Positions 52,954-62,183 of a stretch of DNA of 64,000 nt are shown in pieces. Source of the DNA: Hyphococcus sp. (GTDB lineage Bacteria > Pseudomonadota > Alphaproteobacteria > Caulobacterales > Parvularculaceae). Position numbers and translations under genes: made by a program. Every line of letters starts with the position of its first letter. Position 1 is the stretch's first letter. The notes beneath the pieces were generated by a model. That model was not told the origin of the DNA. It did not search any database and saw only the letters and a program-made list of their open reading frames with translations. Where the stretch lies: the NCBI GenBank assembly GCA_021776415.1, contig JAJFFY010000056.1, positions 115,598-179,597 of the forward strand, given 5' to 3'.

Positions 52954-54084
52954 ATGTTCGGCATCCGTCTATTTGTTATCATCCTGATTTCGGTTTTGGG
53001 CGCGCCCGCCTATGCGCAAAACGAACCGCAATCGCTCTCCTTCGCCGGGCATCAATGGCGCATTGCCGCGCGCAGCGCCGCCATTGAAACCCATCTCGGG
53101 CGCAAAGCGTTGGCGCTCAGCGGCGGGCGCCTTTGGCTCGACGATATCGACTTTGCAGACGGCGTGATTGAGTTCGACGTCGCCTATGCGGAAATGACTG
53201 GCTTCATAGGACCGATGTGGCGCGCGCGCGATGACGAACATTTCGAAGAGATCTATTTCCGCGCCCACCTCAACAACAAACCCGACGCTGTCCAGTATAC
53301 GCCGGTCGAAAATGGAAATTCCGCGTGGCAAATATTTTCCGACGAAAACGCGATTGCACCGCTGGCGCAAAAATTCGGCGCATGGAACCATGTCCGGCTG
53401 GTGGTTGAAGGCGACAAGGCGGATTTTTACTTTAACAGCGATGCGCCGGCGCTGCATGTTCCTGATCTCAAAACCAGCAACAAATCCGGATCGATCGGAT
53501 TGCGCACATCCGGGAGGGGCGGCATCGTCGCCTATATCAGCAATTTTTCCGTCCGTCCGTTGCGCGATGGCGAAGGCGTCATTGGCGAGGCAAAGCAGGC
53601 GCCGCCATTGCCGGACGGCCTCATCACAAGCTGGACTGTATCTTCGGTTTTCTCCGAAAGCACAGTTGATGAGGTGCTGACGCTTCCCAAAAAAGCCGCC
53701 AACGACCTTGCCTGGATGCCTCTCGAGGTTGAAACCAACGGCGTTGCTAATATTTCAAAAATCGTCAACCGCCTGCCGGACAACGATTCCACGGTGTTCA
53801 TCCGCGTCAATATCGACGCCGAAAAGAAAATGATGAAAGCGCTGAAATTTGGCTATTCCGACCGTGTACGGATTTACTTGAACGATAAGCGCGTTTATTT
53901 CGGCGACGCTGGCTGGACCGTGCGCGATTACCGCTTTCTCGGAACGGTCGGGTTTTTCGACTCTGTCGGCCTCAATCTCAAGAAAGGCGATAATGAATTA
54001 ATAATCGCCGTTTCTGAAACGTTTGGCGGCTGGGCCTGGGCCGGCGCTATTGCGGATCAAGCTGGAATTGACATTGGCAATTGA
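52954..54084 (+). CDS. secreted LamG/DUF1080-like protein
   Basis: A 376-residue exported protein. Signal peptide MFGIRLFVIILISVLGAPAYA (cleavage near 21). The N-terminal half reads as a concanavalin-A-like jelly roll of the 3-keto-disaccharide hydrolase (DUF1080) type: FADGVIEFDVAYAEMTGFIGP, WNHVRLVVEGDKADFYFN, GIVAYISNFSVRPL. The C-terminal half is a second beta-sandwich with LKFGYSDRVRIYLNDKRVYF and GDNELIIAVSETFGGW, of the carbohydrate-binding or beta-galactosidase jelly-roll type. The ribosome site is AGGGAG. A polysaccharide-related role is likely; catalytic residues are not identifiable. Probably co-transcribed with the AraC gene. Confidence 0.8.
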   Translation: MFGIRLFVIILISVLGAPAYAQNEPQSLSFAGHQWRIAARSAAIETHLGRKALALSGGRLWLDDIDFADGVIEFDVAYAEMTGFIGPMWRARDDEHFEEIYFRAHLNNKPDAVQYTPVENGNSAWQIFSDENAIAPLAQKFGAWNHVRLVVEGDKADFYFNSDAPALHVPDLKTSNKSGSIGLRTSGRGGIVAYISNFSVRPLRDGEGVIGEAKQAPPLPDGLITSWTVSSVFSESTVDEVLTLPKKAANDLAWMPLEVETNGVANISKIVNRLPDNDSTVFIRVNIDAEKKMMKALKFGYSDRVRIYLNDKRVYFGDAGWTVRDYRFLGTVGFFDSVGLNLKKGDNELIIAVSETFGGWAWAGAIADQAGIDIGN

Positions 54085-54172
54085 GCCCCGGTGAGCATCG
54101 CGCTCTCATTGAAGGCTCGACGGCGCCCGTTCCCCCAAGCGCGGGTGCCGATTAAATTGGTCTGACCTTAGA

Positions 54173-56104
54173 TCAAGCCCCTTGCGGGCTGGGCTCCATG
54201 CCGCCGGTATCGTCGTCTTTCTTCTTCGTCACTGACGCGCCGGCTGACGGCACAGATGAGGGCGGTGTGTGATCGGTGGTGTCGGCAGGGTCTTCGCGAA
54301 CGATTTTCTCGCCGCGCATAAGCGCTTCAATTTCATCGCCGGTAAGCGTTTCATACTCCAACAAAGCCTGAGAGATCGCTTCCCATTCCTTACTGCGTTC
54401 GGTGAGAATTTGGCGCGCTTTGTCATAGCCTTCGGTTACGAAACGGCGAACTTCATCTTCGATGATTTTCGCCGTGTCTCCGGAAATCGCTTTAGAGCGA
54501 GCAATAGACTGGCCCAGAAACACTTCGCCCTCATCTTCGCCATATGCGATGGGCCCTAGTTTTTCTGAAAGCCCATATTGCGTGACCATGGCGCGGGCGA
54601 GTTTGGTCGCATACTCAATATCCGATGAAGCGCCGGAGGTTACTTTTTCCCTGCCGAATTTCAGTTCCTCAGCGACGCGGCCACCCATGACGCTTGCTAG
54701 CCTGGCGCGCATTTGTTCGAGGGAGAAAGAATATTTATCGCGCTCGGGTAAATACTGAACCATGCCTAACGCACGGCCGCGTGGAATGATCGTCGCTTTA
54801 TGCACCGGATCAGAACCCGGCATGCACATGCCGACCAGCGCATGGCCCGCTTCGTGATAGGCGGTCAGCATTTTTTCTTCTTCGGTCATCACCAGTGAGC
54901 GCCGCTCCGCGCCCATCATGATTTTGTCCTTAGCGTGGTCAAATTCGCTCGCCGTTACAAAGCGCTTGCCGCGCCGCGCCGCCAGCAGCGCCGCCTCATT
55001 GACAAGATTGGCAAGGTCCGCGCCGGAAAAGCCGGGCGTGCCCCGCGCCACTGTGCGGATATTAACATCCGGCGCCAGCGGTACTTTTTTTATGTGCACC
55101 TGAAGAATTTTCTCACGGCCAATAACGTCCGGGTTCGGAACAACAACCTGACGGTCAAAGCGGCCGGGACGCAACAAAGCGGGATCAAGAACATCGGGCC
55201 GGTTGGTAGCGGCAATCAGAATAATGCCGTCATTACCCTCAAAGCCATCCATCTCCACAAGCAACTGGTTGAGGGTTTGCTCGCGCTCGTCATTGCCGCC
55301 GCCAAGCCCGGCGCCGCGGTGACGCCCGACCGCATCGATCTCATCGATAAAGATAATGCAGGGCGCATTTTTCTTGGCCTGCTCGAACATATCGCGGACA
55401 CGGCTGGCGCCGACGCCGACAAACATTTCGACAAAATCAGAACCGGAGATAGTAAAAAACGGCACATTGGCTTCGCCGGCGATGGCGCGGGCGAGCAGCG
55501 TTTTACCGGTGCCTGGCGGGCCGATTAACAGCGCGCCCTTCGGGATCTTGCCGCCGAGGCGCTGAAACTTCATCGGGTCTTTCAGATATTCAACGATTTC
55601 TTCAAGTTCTTCTTTCGCCTCGTCGATGCCGGCGACATCGTCAAAGGTGACGCGGCTCTGGCGCTCGGTCAGAAGTTTCGCACGTGATTTGCCAAACCCC
55701 ATCGCCTTGCCGCCGGCGCCTTGCATCTGGCGCATGACAAAGAAAAAGAAGCCTAAGAAAATAAGCAACGGCAAAATATTGAACAGGAGTGAAAGAAGCA
55801 GCGGAAGCTCTTCTTCCTTCTGGATCGTGGTGTTGACGCCCGCACCATTCAAGCGTTCGGCAATCGCCGCCTGACCGGTCTCGGGGATCGTCGTGACATA
55901 ATCGGAGCCGCTGGCGAGCAGGCCAGTTACCTGGGTCTTGGCGACCTCGGCGGAGCGCACCTCGCCGCTATCCACGCGTTCGACGAATTGCGAATAAGTC
56001 AGCTCCTCCGGCTCCGGCCCGGGGGCTTGATAGTCGAACACTTTCAGCGCGATCAGGAAAAACACCACAACCAAGCCCCAGATCACAATATTTCGCGTGT
56101 TCAT
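54173..56104 (-). CDS. ftsH: ATP-dependent zinc metalloprotease FtsH
   Basis: Membrane-bound quality-control protease. 643 residues: two N-terminal helices (about 5-20 and 100-123) enclosing a periplasmic domain, AAA+ core with Walker A GPPGTGKT at about 195-202, Walker [12 protein letters not shown] and SRH, then the protease zinc motif HEAGH at about 417. The C-terminal tail is rich in polar residues ([10 protein letters not shown]). It lies after tilS in the common tilS-ftsH order; between it and folP an AraC regulator and secreted protein intrude. Confidence 0.98.
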   Translation of the reverse strand: MNTRNIVIWGLVVVFFLIALKVFDYQAPGPEPEELTYSQFVERVDSGEVRSAEVAKTQVTGLLASGSDYVTTIPETGQAAIAERLNGAGVNTTIQKEEELPLLLSLLFNILPLLIFLGFFFFVMRQMQGAGGKAMGFGKSRAKLLTERQSRVTFDDVAGIDEAKEELEEIVEYLKDPMKFQRLGGKIPKGALLIGPPGTGKTLLARAIAGEANVPFFTISGSDFVEMFVGVGASRVRDMFEQAKKNAPCIIFIDEIDAVGRHRGAGLGGGNDEREQTLNQLLVEMDGFEGNDGIILIAATNRPDVLDPALLRPGRFDRQVVVPNPDVIGREKILQVHIKKVPLAPDVNIRTVARGTPGFSGADLANLVNEAALLAARRGKRFVTASEFDHAKDKIMMGAERRSLVMTEEEKMLTAYHEAGHALVGMCMPGSDPVHKATIIPRGRALGMVQYLPERDKYSFSLEQMRARLASVMGGRVAEELKFGREKVTSGASSDIEYATKLARAMVTQYGLSEKLGPIAYGEDEGEVFLGQSIARSKAISGDTAKIIEDEVRRFVTEGYDKARQILTERSKEWEAISQALLEYETLTGDEIEALMRGEKIVREDPADTTDHTPPSSVPSAGASVTKKKDDDTGGMEPSPQGA

Positions 56105-56223
56105 TCATTTTTCCTTGCTTCGCGGCGTTCCTGATGGGTCCGCAAATCTGACATTTCACCCTATCAAATAGGGATTAAAAAAGCCCAGCGCCATGGCTCA
56201 AACTGCAAATCCCGCGAAATCTT

Positions 56224-57639
56224 CTAAAATCTGATAATCCCGCCGCGAAACCGCACCGCTGTTTGGCTCTCGGCCGAAAATCCGCCGGTTTTTGCAGATA
56301 AGAGGGCCGGGGCGCTAATCAATACCGCATCATCGCCAGCGCCGGGCCCAAAAAACCCCGGCAGCCCAGCAAGACCTTCTTTAGGCCCTGCATAGAGCGC
56401 GGTCGCCTCTGCGCGCTGGTCTGGGACCGCCAAGCCTAAGGGCTTTACCACAACGCCAGGCCCAACCTCATCACCGGCGACAATGAACCGGTTGTCCCAA
56501 AGGACGGCCTGTCCGGACGTAAGCGCGACCGGCGCGATGGCCGGGGAGCCAGCGCGGCCGGCGACCGCGGCGGGTTCACGCAGAAACCACAAGCGAGCTT
56601 GCCAAAGCTTAATCAGCGCGCCGCCCGCCGTCGCCGCACCGGTTTGAAGCGCGCCTTCGAGCGCACTGCGCACCTTGCCCTCATCGGGCGCATAGGCCTC
56701 GCCGCTGACCGCATGGATGAGCCGCCGGCAAAGCCCGGCCATCGCGTCGCCATCGCTGTGGCGAACGGCGTCGGCGTCCAGCACGACGCCACCCCAGCGA
56801 TAAAAGCACCCTGCGGTCTGGCGGAACAGCGCCTCCTCCTGATCGCGCAATCGGCGTGCCGCGACGCGTTGGCGAGCGACGGCGCGCAGCAGCGCCTCAG
56901 TGCTCAGCGCGCCCTCAGCTTCCAACTGCGCCAACACGGCGCGCATGCGAATACGCTCATAGGCCGGGTCGTCATTGTTCGGATCATCGACAAAGACTTG
57001 CCCGAAGAATTTCACCGTCGCCGTCAGCTGGTCTCTGGAGTAGCCCAGCAAAGGCCGGATTAACCGAATGGGCGCGCCGGCGCCGGCGGCGATCCGGATC
57101 TCCTCCGCCATCGCCGCAAGCCCAGCTGGCCCGGCGCCGCGGGCAAGGCGCATGAAGAAGGTCTCTGCCTGATCGCTGGCGCTATGAGCGGTCAACACCG
57201 CGCCAATACCCGCCTCATTGCAGGCCACAGCAAGCAATCGATAGCGCGCCTGACGGGCGGCTTCCTGAATGCCGGTTGTCGGTTTGTCGCCGGTCCAGGC
57301 CAGCGTCCGGTGCGCGAGGCCCGCCGCCTTGCACCACTGCGCGGTTTGCGCCGCTTCGCGCGCCGATTGCGGCCGCAAGCCGTGATCCACCGTAAGCGCT
57401 TGAACCGCTACGCCGGTCTTTTGCCCATAAAGCGCCGACAACCGGGCGAGCGCCATGGAATCGCGGCCGCCGGAGACGGCAATGGCGAAGCCGTCATCCA
57501 GCCGCAACCGTGAGAGCCGCGCTGCAAACGCTTCGTAATCAATGGGTTCTGCTGCGTTGGCCGCCGGCAAGGCGGGGTTACTGACAGTTGATGCGCGACA
57601 TCTCAAGATCGGCGCGTTGGCTGACCGGTTGAGAGACAT
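56224..57639 (-). CDS. tilS: tRNA(Ile)-lysidine synthase
   Basis: Modifies the CAU anticodon of a tRNA-Ile to lysidine so that it reads AUA; essential. PP-loop motif SGGRDSMALARL is at about 55-66, followed by ALTVDHGLRPQSAREA and HSASDQAETFFMRLARGAG. At 471 residues it carries the long C-terminal substrate domain. The ATG at 57639 overlaps cpoB's end by 62 bases; a TTG at about 57570 that avoids the overlap is an alternative start. It sits between cpoB and ftsH, the usual place. Confidence 0.95.
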   Translation of the reverse strand: MSLNRSANAPILRCRASTVSNPALPAANAAEPIDYEAFAARLSRLRLDDGFAIAVSGGRDSMALARLSALYGQKTGVAVQALTVDHGLRPQSAREAAQTAQWCKAAGLAHRTLAWTGDKPTTGIQEAARQARYRLLAVACNEAGIGAVLTAHSASDQAETFFMRLARGAGPAGLAAMAEEIRIAAGAGAPIRLIRPLLGYSRDQLTATVKFFGQVFVDDPNNDDPAYERIRMRAVLAQLEAEGALSTEALLRAVARQRVAARRLRDQEEALFRQTAGCFYRWGGVVLDADAVRHSDGDAMAGLCRRLIHAVSGEAYAPDEGKVRSALEGALQTGAATAGGALIKLWQARLWFLREPAAVAGRAGSPAIAPVALTSGQAVLWDNRFIVAGDEVGPGVVVKPLGLAVPDQRAEATALYAGPKEGLAGLPGFFGPGAGDDAVLISAPALLSAKTGGFSAESQTAVRFRGGIIRF

Positions 57640-58411
57640 TGGGGAATTTCGCTTTCATGGTTTTGAACACCGTACAGGCCTGGTCCGACTTCTCAAGACG
57701 CGAAAACGCCGTGCCGAGTTTCAAATAGGCTTCCGCCGCACGCGGATCATTCGGATAGGAGCGAATATGAGCGATGAAAACATCCGCCGCATCCGCATTC
57801 TCACCCAATGCCAAATGTATCTCGCCGAGACGAAACCGCGCATCAGCCGTGCGCGGATGATTTGGAAAAGCTTCAACATAAAGCCCGAAGGCGGCTTTGG
57901 CTTGCTGATAATCCCCCTTCAGAAGAAATCCGGAGGCATAGTCAAACGCGGCCGTTGGATCGAGCGGCAATTCGACCGAGGCTGGATCGCCTGAAACCGC
58001 GCCCGCGCCGCCCTGGACGCCATCGCGGCTTAGCTGATCTGCAATCGGATCACCGGGCACGAGCGCCACGGGGCCTTGTTGTTGAAATCCTGGCCCGCCG
58101 ACAAATGCGGTGGCGCCAGGCTCGCCTGCCGCGCCGCCGGACAACGCCGCCGCGATCGCATCAAGGCGCTGATTGGCCTGATCGAGTTGGAAGCCAAGCT
58201 CTTCAATGCGTCCGGTCAGAAACTGGTTTTGGCGTTCAAGTTCGCCGAGCCGCACGGTTGCCGCGCTCTGCGCAGCGGCGGCCTGTTCCACCCGCGCCAT
58301 GCGGTCTTGAAGAGCGCGCACGTCGTCCTTGGTGCCGGCCGCAGCAGGCGTGGCGCTAGCGCCGACGAGTAAGGCGGCGGCAAAGCCGGCGGCGGTAATA
58401 AACTTGCTCAT
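57578..58411 (-). CDS. cpoB: cell division coordinator CpoB (YbgF)
   Basis: Periplasmic Tol-Pal partner that links outer-membrane constriction to peptidoglycan synthesis. 277 residues: signal peptide (MSKFITAAGFAAALLVGASATPAAA), a coiled-coil N-terminus with heptad pattern (VRALQDRMARVEQAAAA), a glycine/alanine-rich linker, and three TPR repeats at about 155-265 (GDYQQAKAAFGLYVEAFP, ARFRLGEIHLALGE, AYLKLGTAFSRLEK). Start 58411 gives the signal. It is the last of the tol-pal genes and overlaps tilS. Confidence 0.95.
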   Translation of the reverse strand: MSKFITAAGFAAALLVGASATPAAAGTKDDVRALQDRMARVEQAAAAQSAATVRLGELERQNQFLTGRIEELGFQLDQANQRLDAIAAALSGGAAGEPGATAFVGGPGFQQQGPVALVPGDPIADQLSRDGVQGGAGAVSGDPASVELPLDPTAAFDYASGFLLKGDYQQAKAAFGLYVEAFPNHPRTADARFRLGEIHLALGENADAADVFIAHIRSYPNDPRAAEAYLKLGTAFSRLEKSDQACTVFKTMKAKFPNVSQPVSQRADLEMSRINCQ

Positions 58412-58529
58412 GTTGAAGATCCTTACTGTAGCGGGCCTTACTGTGGCGGTCTGTGTCGTTATAGGCGAATGTTGGGTAGGCGACTGTCCGAACCGTAGTC
58501 TAACGCTCGCAAAAGACAAAACTAAGGCG

Positions 58530-58572
58530 AAAAACAAAAAGAGCGCGCCGATAGCTCCCGGCGCGCTCTTAA
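58530..58572 (-). terminator. intrinsic terminator after pal
   Basis: Stem AAGAGCGCGCC/GGCGCGCTCTT (58539-58549 and 58560-58570) with a 10-base loop; on the minus strand it is followed by TTTTTGTTTTTC. It lies about 28 bases after the pal stop, so cpoB needs a separate promoter or readthrough. Confidence 0.9.
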
Positions 58573-58597
58573 AATCAAGTCAATGCAAACCGGTGGG

Positions 58598-59101
58598 TTA
58601 GGCGCCGGCCGCAGAAATCGTCGTGGTCGAGTTCCGGTTCAACGACCAGGCGTCTTCCGTCGAGCGCGGATCAAGTGGGCGTTCTTTGCCATAAGAGACC
58701 GTGGTGATCCGTGCGGCGTCAACGCCGAGGCTGACCAGATAAGCGCGTGTGGCTTCGGCCCGGCGAGCGCCCAACGCGAAGTTGTATTCCCGCGTGCCGC
58801 GCTCGTCACAGTTGCCGGCAAGCTTGACCCGGGTTTCCGGATATTCCTGCAGCCATGCGGCCTGACGCGACAGAACAGCCTGCGCCTGCGGCGTGAGCGT
58901 ATATTCGTTATAGGCAAAAAAGACGCGGTGACCGGCAGCGTCTTCAAGATCGGCCTGGCTACCCGGAACCGGTCCGGTCGGGCCTGCGCCAACATCCGTT
59001 CCAGCGCCAGCTGTGGCGTCAACTTCCGGGCCTGTGGCCACACATGCGGAAAGAAGCACTAACGATGCCGCAATCCCCGCTAATTTCATCAATGTTTTCA
59101 T
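58598..59101 (-). CDS. pal: peptidoglycan-associated lipoprotein Pal
   Basis: Outer-membrane lipoprotein binding peptidoglycan and TolB. 167 residues from the ATG at 59101: signal with lipobox LLSAC at about 17-21, a Gly/Thr-rich linker (GAGTDVGAGPTGP) and an OmpA-type C-terminal domain with VFFAYNEYTLTPQAQAVL, VKLAGNCDERGTREYNFALG (peptidoglycan-binding NxxLSxxR-like region) and ARRAEATRAYL. It is followed by a strong terminator. Confidence 0.97.
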   Translation of the reverse strand: MKTLMKLAGIAASLVLLSACVATGPEVDATAGAGTDVGAGPTGPVPGSQADLEDAAGHRVFFAYNEYTLTPQAQAVLSRQAAWLQEYPETRVKLAGNCDERGTREYNFALGARRAEATRAYLVSLGVDAARITTVSYGKERPLDPRSTEDAWSLNRNSTTTISAAGA

Positions 59102-59418
59102 AACTCTCTCTTGCTCCACTTCCCCAGTTCAAAGGCCCGATATCTAGTATCTGACCCAGCGATGCTCCTGTCCGGGACGGCCTGCGCCGCCTGATAACGC
59201 GTTGTTACTCAAATATTTTAACGCCCAAAAGCGCCAGTTTCGCGAAAGGCCCGGTTTGCGAGCCGAATGATAATACACCCACCTTTAAAATCAGTGTCAG
59301 CAAAACGCTAATATTTAACCAACAGGGGAATCGTAGCCGCGTCTGCCCCCCCAATCAAGCTCGGCTGTTCCGGCGCAAGAATGAAATTTCTGTTATTCAG
59401 CAGCCTTTAGGCGATATC
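59102..59418. other. tolB-pal intergenic region
   Basis: About 317 bases with no open frame of note. It is the likely site of a pal promoter on the minus strand. A C-rich patch near 59346 (CCCCCC) and the AT-rich stretch GCTAATATTTAACCAACA near 59310 are visible; no hairpin terminator for tolB is seen. Confidence 0.35.
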
Positions 59419-60762
59419 TTACGGCAATAATGGCGACCAGGCGGGGTCTGAGGCGTCCCCGGGCGTCCGCACCAGGCGGACATTGCGGCCGGTGAGATCA
59501 ACTGACCACAGCGATGCGCCGCCGCCTTTCCCGTTCCGCCGCGACGGCGTCTGGCGATAGAACATCAAAACCCGGCCATTGGGGGCCCAGGTTGGCCCCT
59601 CCTCGAGATAGCTTTCGGTCAGCAACCGCTCGCCGGTCCCGTCGGGCCGAATGACGCCGATATAAAACCGGCCGCGATACTGCCGGGTGAAAGCGATGAG
59701 ATCGCCGCGCGGGCTCCATACCGGGGTCTGATAACGGCCCTCGCCAAAGGTGATGCGCTTTTGCTTGGAGCCGTTCGCGTTCATCACATAGATCTGCTGC
59801 GAACCGCCGCGGTCGGAAGTGAAACTCATGCGCTTCCCGTCCGGCGACATTGACGGCGATACGTCAATCGCCGGGTGATCGGTCAACCGGGTCAAGCGGC
59901 GGGTTGCGAGATCCATTTTAAAGACATCGGAATTGCCGTGGCGTTCGACTGACAAAAGCACTTGGCGGCCATCGGGCGAGAACCGTGGCGCGAAGGTCAT
60001 ACCGCGAAAGGTGCCGAGTTGTTCCTGCTCGCCGGTTTCGATATTGAACAAATAGACCTGACCCGGACGATTATCGAACAGCGCCATATAGGTGATTTGC
60101 TGCTGGGTCGGCGAAAACCGCGGGGTCAGCGCCTGATAGTTCAAACCATCGGTCAGCGGCACCGGATTGGCGCCGTCCTGATCCATAATCATCAGCCGTT
60201 TGACGCGCTTTTCTTTCGGGCCGGTCTCATGAACGAAGACAATGCGGGTATCGAAATAGCCGCTCTCCCCGGTCAGCGCTTTATAGGCAAAATCCGCAAC
60301 CTTGTGCGCGGCGCGGCGCCAATTATCCGCGGGCGTCTTAAAGGCGACGGCGCCAATCTGTTCGTCAGCGTAAATATCCCATATCCGGGTTGAAACCTGG
60401 ATGCGCCCGTCATCCAGCTCAACGACATCGCCAATGATCAGCACCTGGGCGTTGATGAGCCGCCAGTTGGGAAAGGTCGGACGGACATTCACGCCCATAT
60501 CATCGCCCATAATGTAGGCACGCTGGTCGATCACCTTGAATAGGCCGGAACGGTTGAGATCGTTCATCAACACATTGGTAAGGTCGCGGCGCAGCTCCGA
60601 CGTTGCATCGTCAGGCCCCAGAAAATCCGGCACCGCGATCGGCATCGGATCGACATTGCCCTGGGTGATGTCGATGGTCACCTTGGCGCCCGCCGATAAC
60701 GGCGCGGCGGCGACAAAAATCGTCAGGAGTATGATCAACAGTCTTGGCATTCTTCTACTCAC
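59419..60762 (-). CDS. tolB: Tol-Pal system protein TolB
   Basis: Periplasmic beta-propeller linking TolA to Pal. 447 residues from a GTG at 60762 (an ATG at 60750 is equally possible), with signal peptide LLIILLTIFVAAAPLSAGAK. N-terminal domain then six propeller blades visible as repeated phrases: LTPRFSPTQQQITYMA, FAPRFSPDGRQVLLSV, VSPSMSPDGKRMSFTS, YQTPVWSPRGDLIAFT and others. Follows tolA by about 28 bases. Confidence 0.97.
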   Translation of the reverse strand: MSRRMPRLLIILLTIFVAAAPLSAGAKVTIDITQGNVDPMPIAVPDFLGPDDATSELRRDLTNVLMNDLNRSGLFKVIDQRAYIMGDDMGVNVRPTFPNWRLINAQVLIIGDVVELDDGRIQVSTRIWDIYADEQIGAVAFKTPADNWRRAAHKVADFAYKALTGESGYFDTRIVFVHETGPKEKRVKRLMIMDQDGANPVPLTDGLNYQALTPRFSPTQQQITYMALFDNRPGQVYLFNIETGEQEQLGTFRGMTFAPRFSPDGRQVLLSVERHGNSDVFKMDLATRRLTRLTDHPAIDVSPSMSPDGKRMSFTSDRGGSQQIYVMNANGSKQKRITFGEGRYQTPVWSPRGDLIAFTRQYRGRFYIGVIRPDGTGERLLTESYLEEGPTWAPNGRVLMFYRQTPSRRNGKGGGASLWSVDLTGRNVRLVRTPGDASDPAWSPLLP

Positions 60763-60790
60763 TTTCAGGCCCCCTGAAATTGGTTGTCCG

Positions 60791-61621
60791 TCACATCCCC
60801 GCCATTTGGCTCGGGTCGAAATTCAGCGTGAATTCTCTCCAGGTCTCATAGCGGTCTTGCGGCAGAAAGTCATATGGCGCGCAAGCAACGACGGCGCGCA
60901 GCGCTGATTGTTCGGCAACTTTCCAAAACCGGTTCCCTGATAGATTGATTTGCAACTGGTTCATCACCCTTGGCGCGCTGGCGAGTGCGCCGTCGCGGTC
61001 CAGAGCAATATCAATCGTGACAATCAATTTTTCCGGGTTAGGCGCGCCAATGATGGCGCTCGCATTCCAGCAGCGCTCGACAGCGGCGCGCATTTTCGCC
61101 TCATCGCTGGCGGTCAGGCGGTCGCCTGCCCCAACCGCCGGCCGTGCTCTATCTGCGGTCTCTGTGGTCTGCGACGGCGCCTGGCGCGCGCTTGCGGCGG
61201 TGTCATCGCGGGACTTGTCGACCAGTTTTGACAATGCGTCGAGATCGAGCTCAGCGGTTCGTTTCGGCTTGACCGTCGGCTGTTTTTTCGGCGGCGCGGG
61301 TTCGGGCGCCGCAGGCTTCGGCTCGGCTTCAACCACGGTGACCGGCTCCGGTTCGGGCTCAGGTTCTGGCTCCGCCACGACGGGCTCCGGCTCTTCTTCG
61401 ACAATCGGTTCGGGTTCAGGCTCAGGTTCCAGCTCCTCCACCGGTTCCGGCGCAGCGGCGGGAACGCTGGTGGTCAGATCCAGCTCCGCCTCGGCGATCA
61501 GCTCCAGCGGAATATAGGGTTCCGCTTCAACATCCGGCCGCCAGCTTGCCGGCAACGACAGGAACGCCACGCCAAAAATTGCGAGGTGGAAGAGCAGGGA
61601 TGCAAAGACGCCAAAACGCAT
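60791..61621 (-). CDS. tolA: Cell envelope integrity protein TolA
   Basis: Bridges TolQR to TolB and Pal. 276 residues: one N-terminal transmembrane helix (FASLLFHLAIFGVAFLSLP, about 5-24), a long proline/glutamate-rich linker (runs of PEPEPEPE at about 60-100), a short polar helix, and the C-terminal domain with RCWNASAIIG, VTIDIALDRDGAL and CAPYDFLPQDRYETWREF, matching TolA domain III. In place of the usual helical lysine/alanine-rich domain II it has this acidic Pro-Glu linker, as in several alphaproteobacteria. Confidence 0.92.
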   Translation of the reverse strand: MRFGVFASLLFHLAIFGVAFLSLPASWRPDVEAEPYIPLELIAEAELDLTTSVPAAAPEPVEELEPEPEPEPIVEEEPEPVVAEPEPEPEPEPVTVVEAEPKPAAPEPAPPKKQPTVKPKRTAELDLDALSKLVDKSRDDTAASARQAPSQTTETADRARPAVGAGDRLTASDEAKMRAAVERCWNASAIIGAPNPEKLIVTIDIALDRDGALASAPRVMNQLQINLSGNRFWKVAEQSALRAVVACAPYDFLPQDRYETWREFTLNFDPSQMAGM

Positions 61622-61742
61622 GGAACCCGGCGGCCTTTCATTTACAAACTAGAGCGCCCTCAGCAACAATCACTTTCGCTGAAAACGCGGCAAAACAAAC
61701 ATTTAGAGCGGATTGGTTGAAGCGCGGATCATCTCGCCCACC
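61622..61742. repeat. partial dispersed-repeat fragment between tolA and tolR
   Basis: Contains TTAGAGCGGATTGGTTGAAG near 61702, resembling the AGAGCGCATTC end of the intergenic repeats at 33.3 and 63.5 kb. The rest shows nothing recognisable. Confidence 0.35.
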
Positions 61743-62183
61743 CTAATTCGCGCCGTCCAACAACTCAGGATTGGTGACGAGACCGATCTGCCGGAAACCC
61801 GCAGCATTAATGCGGCCCATAATCCGCACGACATCGCCATAGGCGCGGTCTTTGTCGCCGCGAATTAATATCCGCTGATCATACCCGGCGGTCGCAATCG
61901 CTTCGAGATGCGACACCAGGTTTTCATATTCGATGGGCGTATCCTGCACATAGATCGTGCCGTCCTCAGCAATCGTCACCGTCAGCGGCTCTCCGGCTTC
62001 CTGGATTGGGGCGGCGGCCGTTTCCGGTAGGTCAACCGCCACGCCGGAAACCAGAAGCGGCGCGGCGACCATGAACACAATCAACAAAACCAGCATAACG
62101 TCGACCATCGGCGTGACGTTAATCTCCGCCATCAGCTTTGTGCGGCCGGGTTTGTGGCGGCCGCCAGCAACAGAACCGACCAT
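61743..62183 (-). CDS. tolR: Tol-Pal system protein TolR
   Basis: ExbD/TolR family proton-channel partner of TolQ. 146 residues: short cytoplasmic N-terminus, one transmembrane helix VTPMVDVMLVLLIVFMVAAP carrying the conserved aspartate (VDVMLVLL) required for proton use, then a periplasmic domain (VDLPETAAAP, ILIRGDKDRAYGDVVRIM). Its ATG overlaps the tolQ stop (TAATG), so the two are coupled. Confidence 0.97.
   Translation of the reverse strand: MVGSVAGGRHKPGRTKLMAEINVTPMVDVMLVLLIVFMVAAPLLVSGVAVDLPETAAAPIQEAGEPLTVTIAEDGTIYVQDTPIEYENLVSHLEAIATAGYDQRILIRGDKDRAYGDVVRIMGRINAAGFRQIGLVTNPELLDGAN

Noticed and set aside
60945..61517. Plus-strand glycine/serine-rich frame
   Set aside because: Antisense of the TolA Pro-Glu linker.
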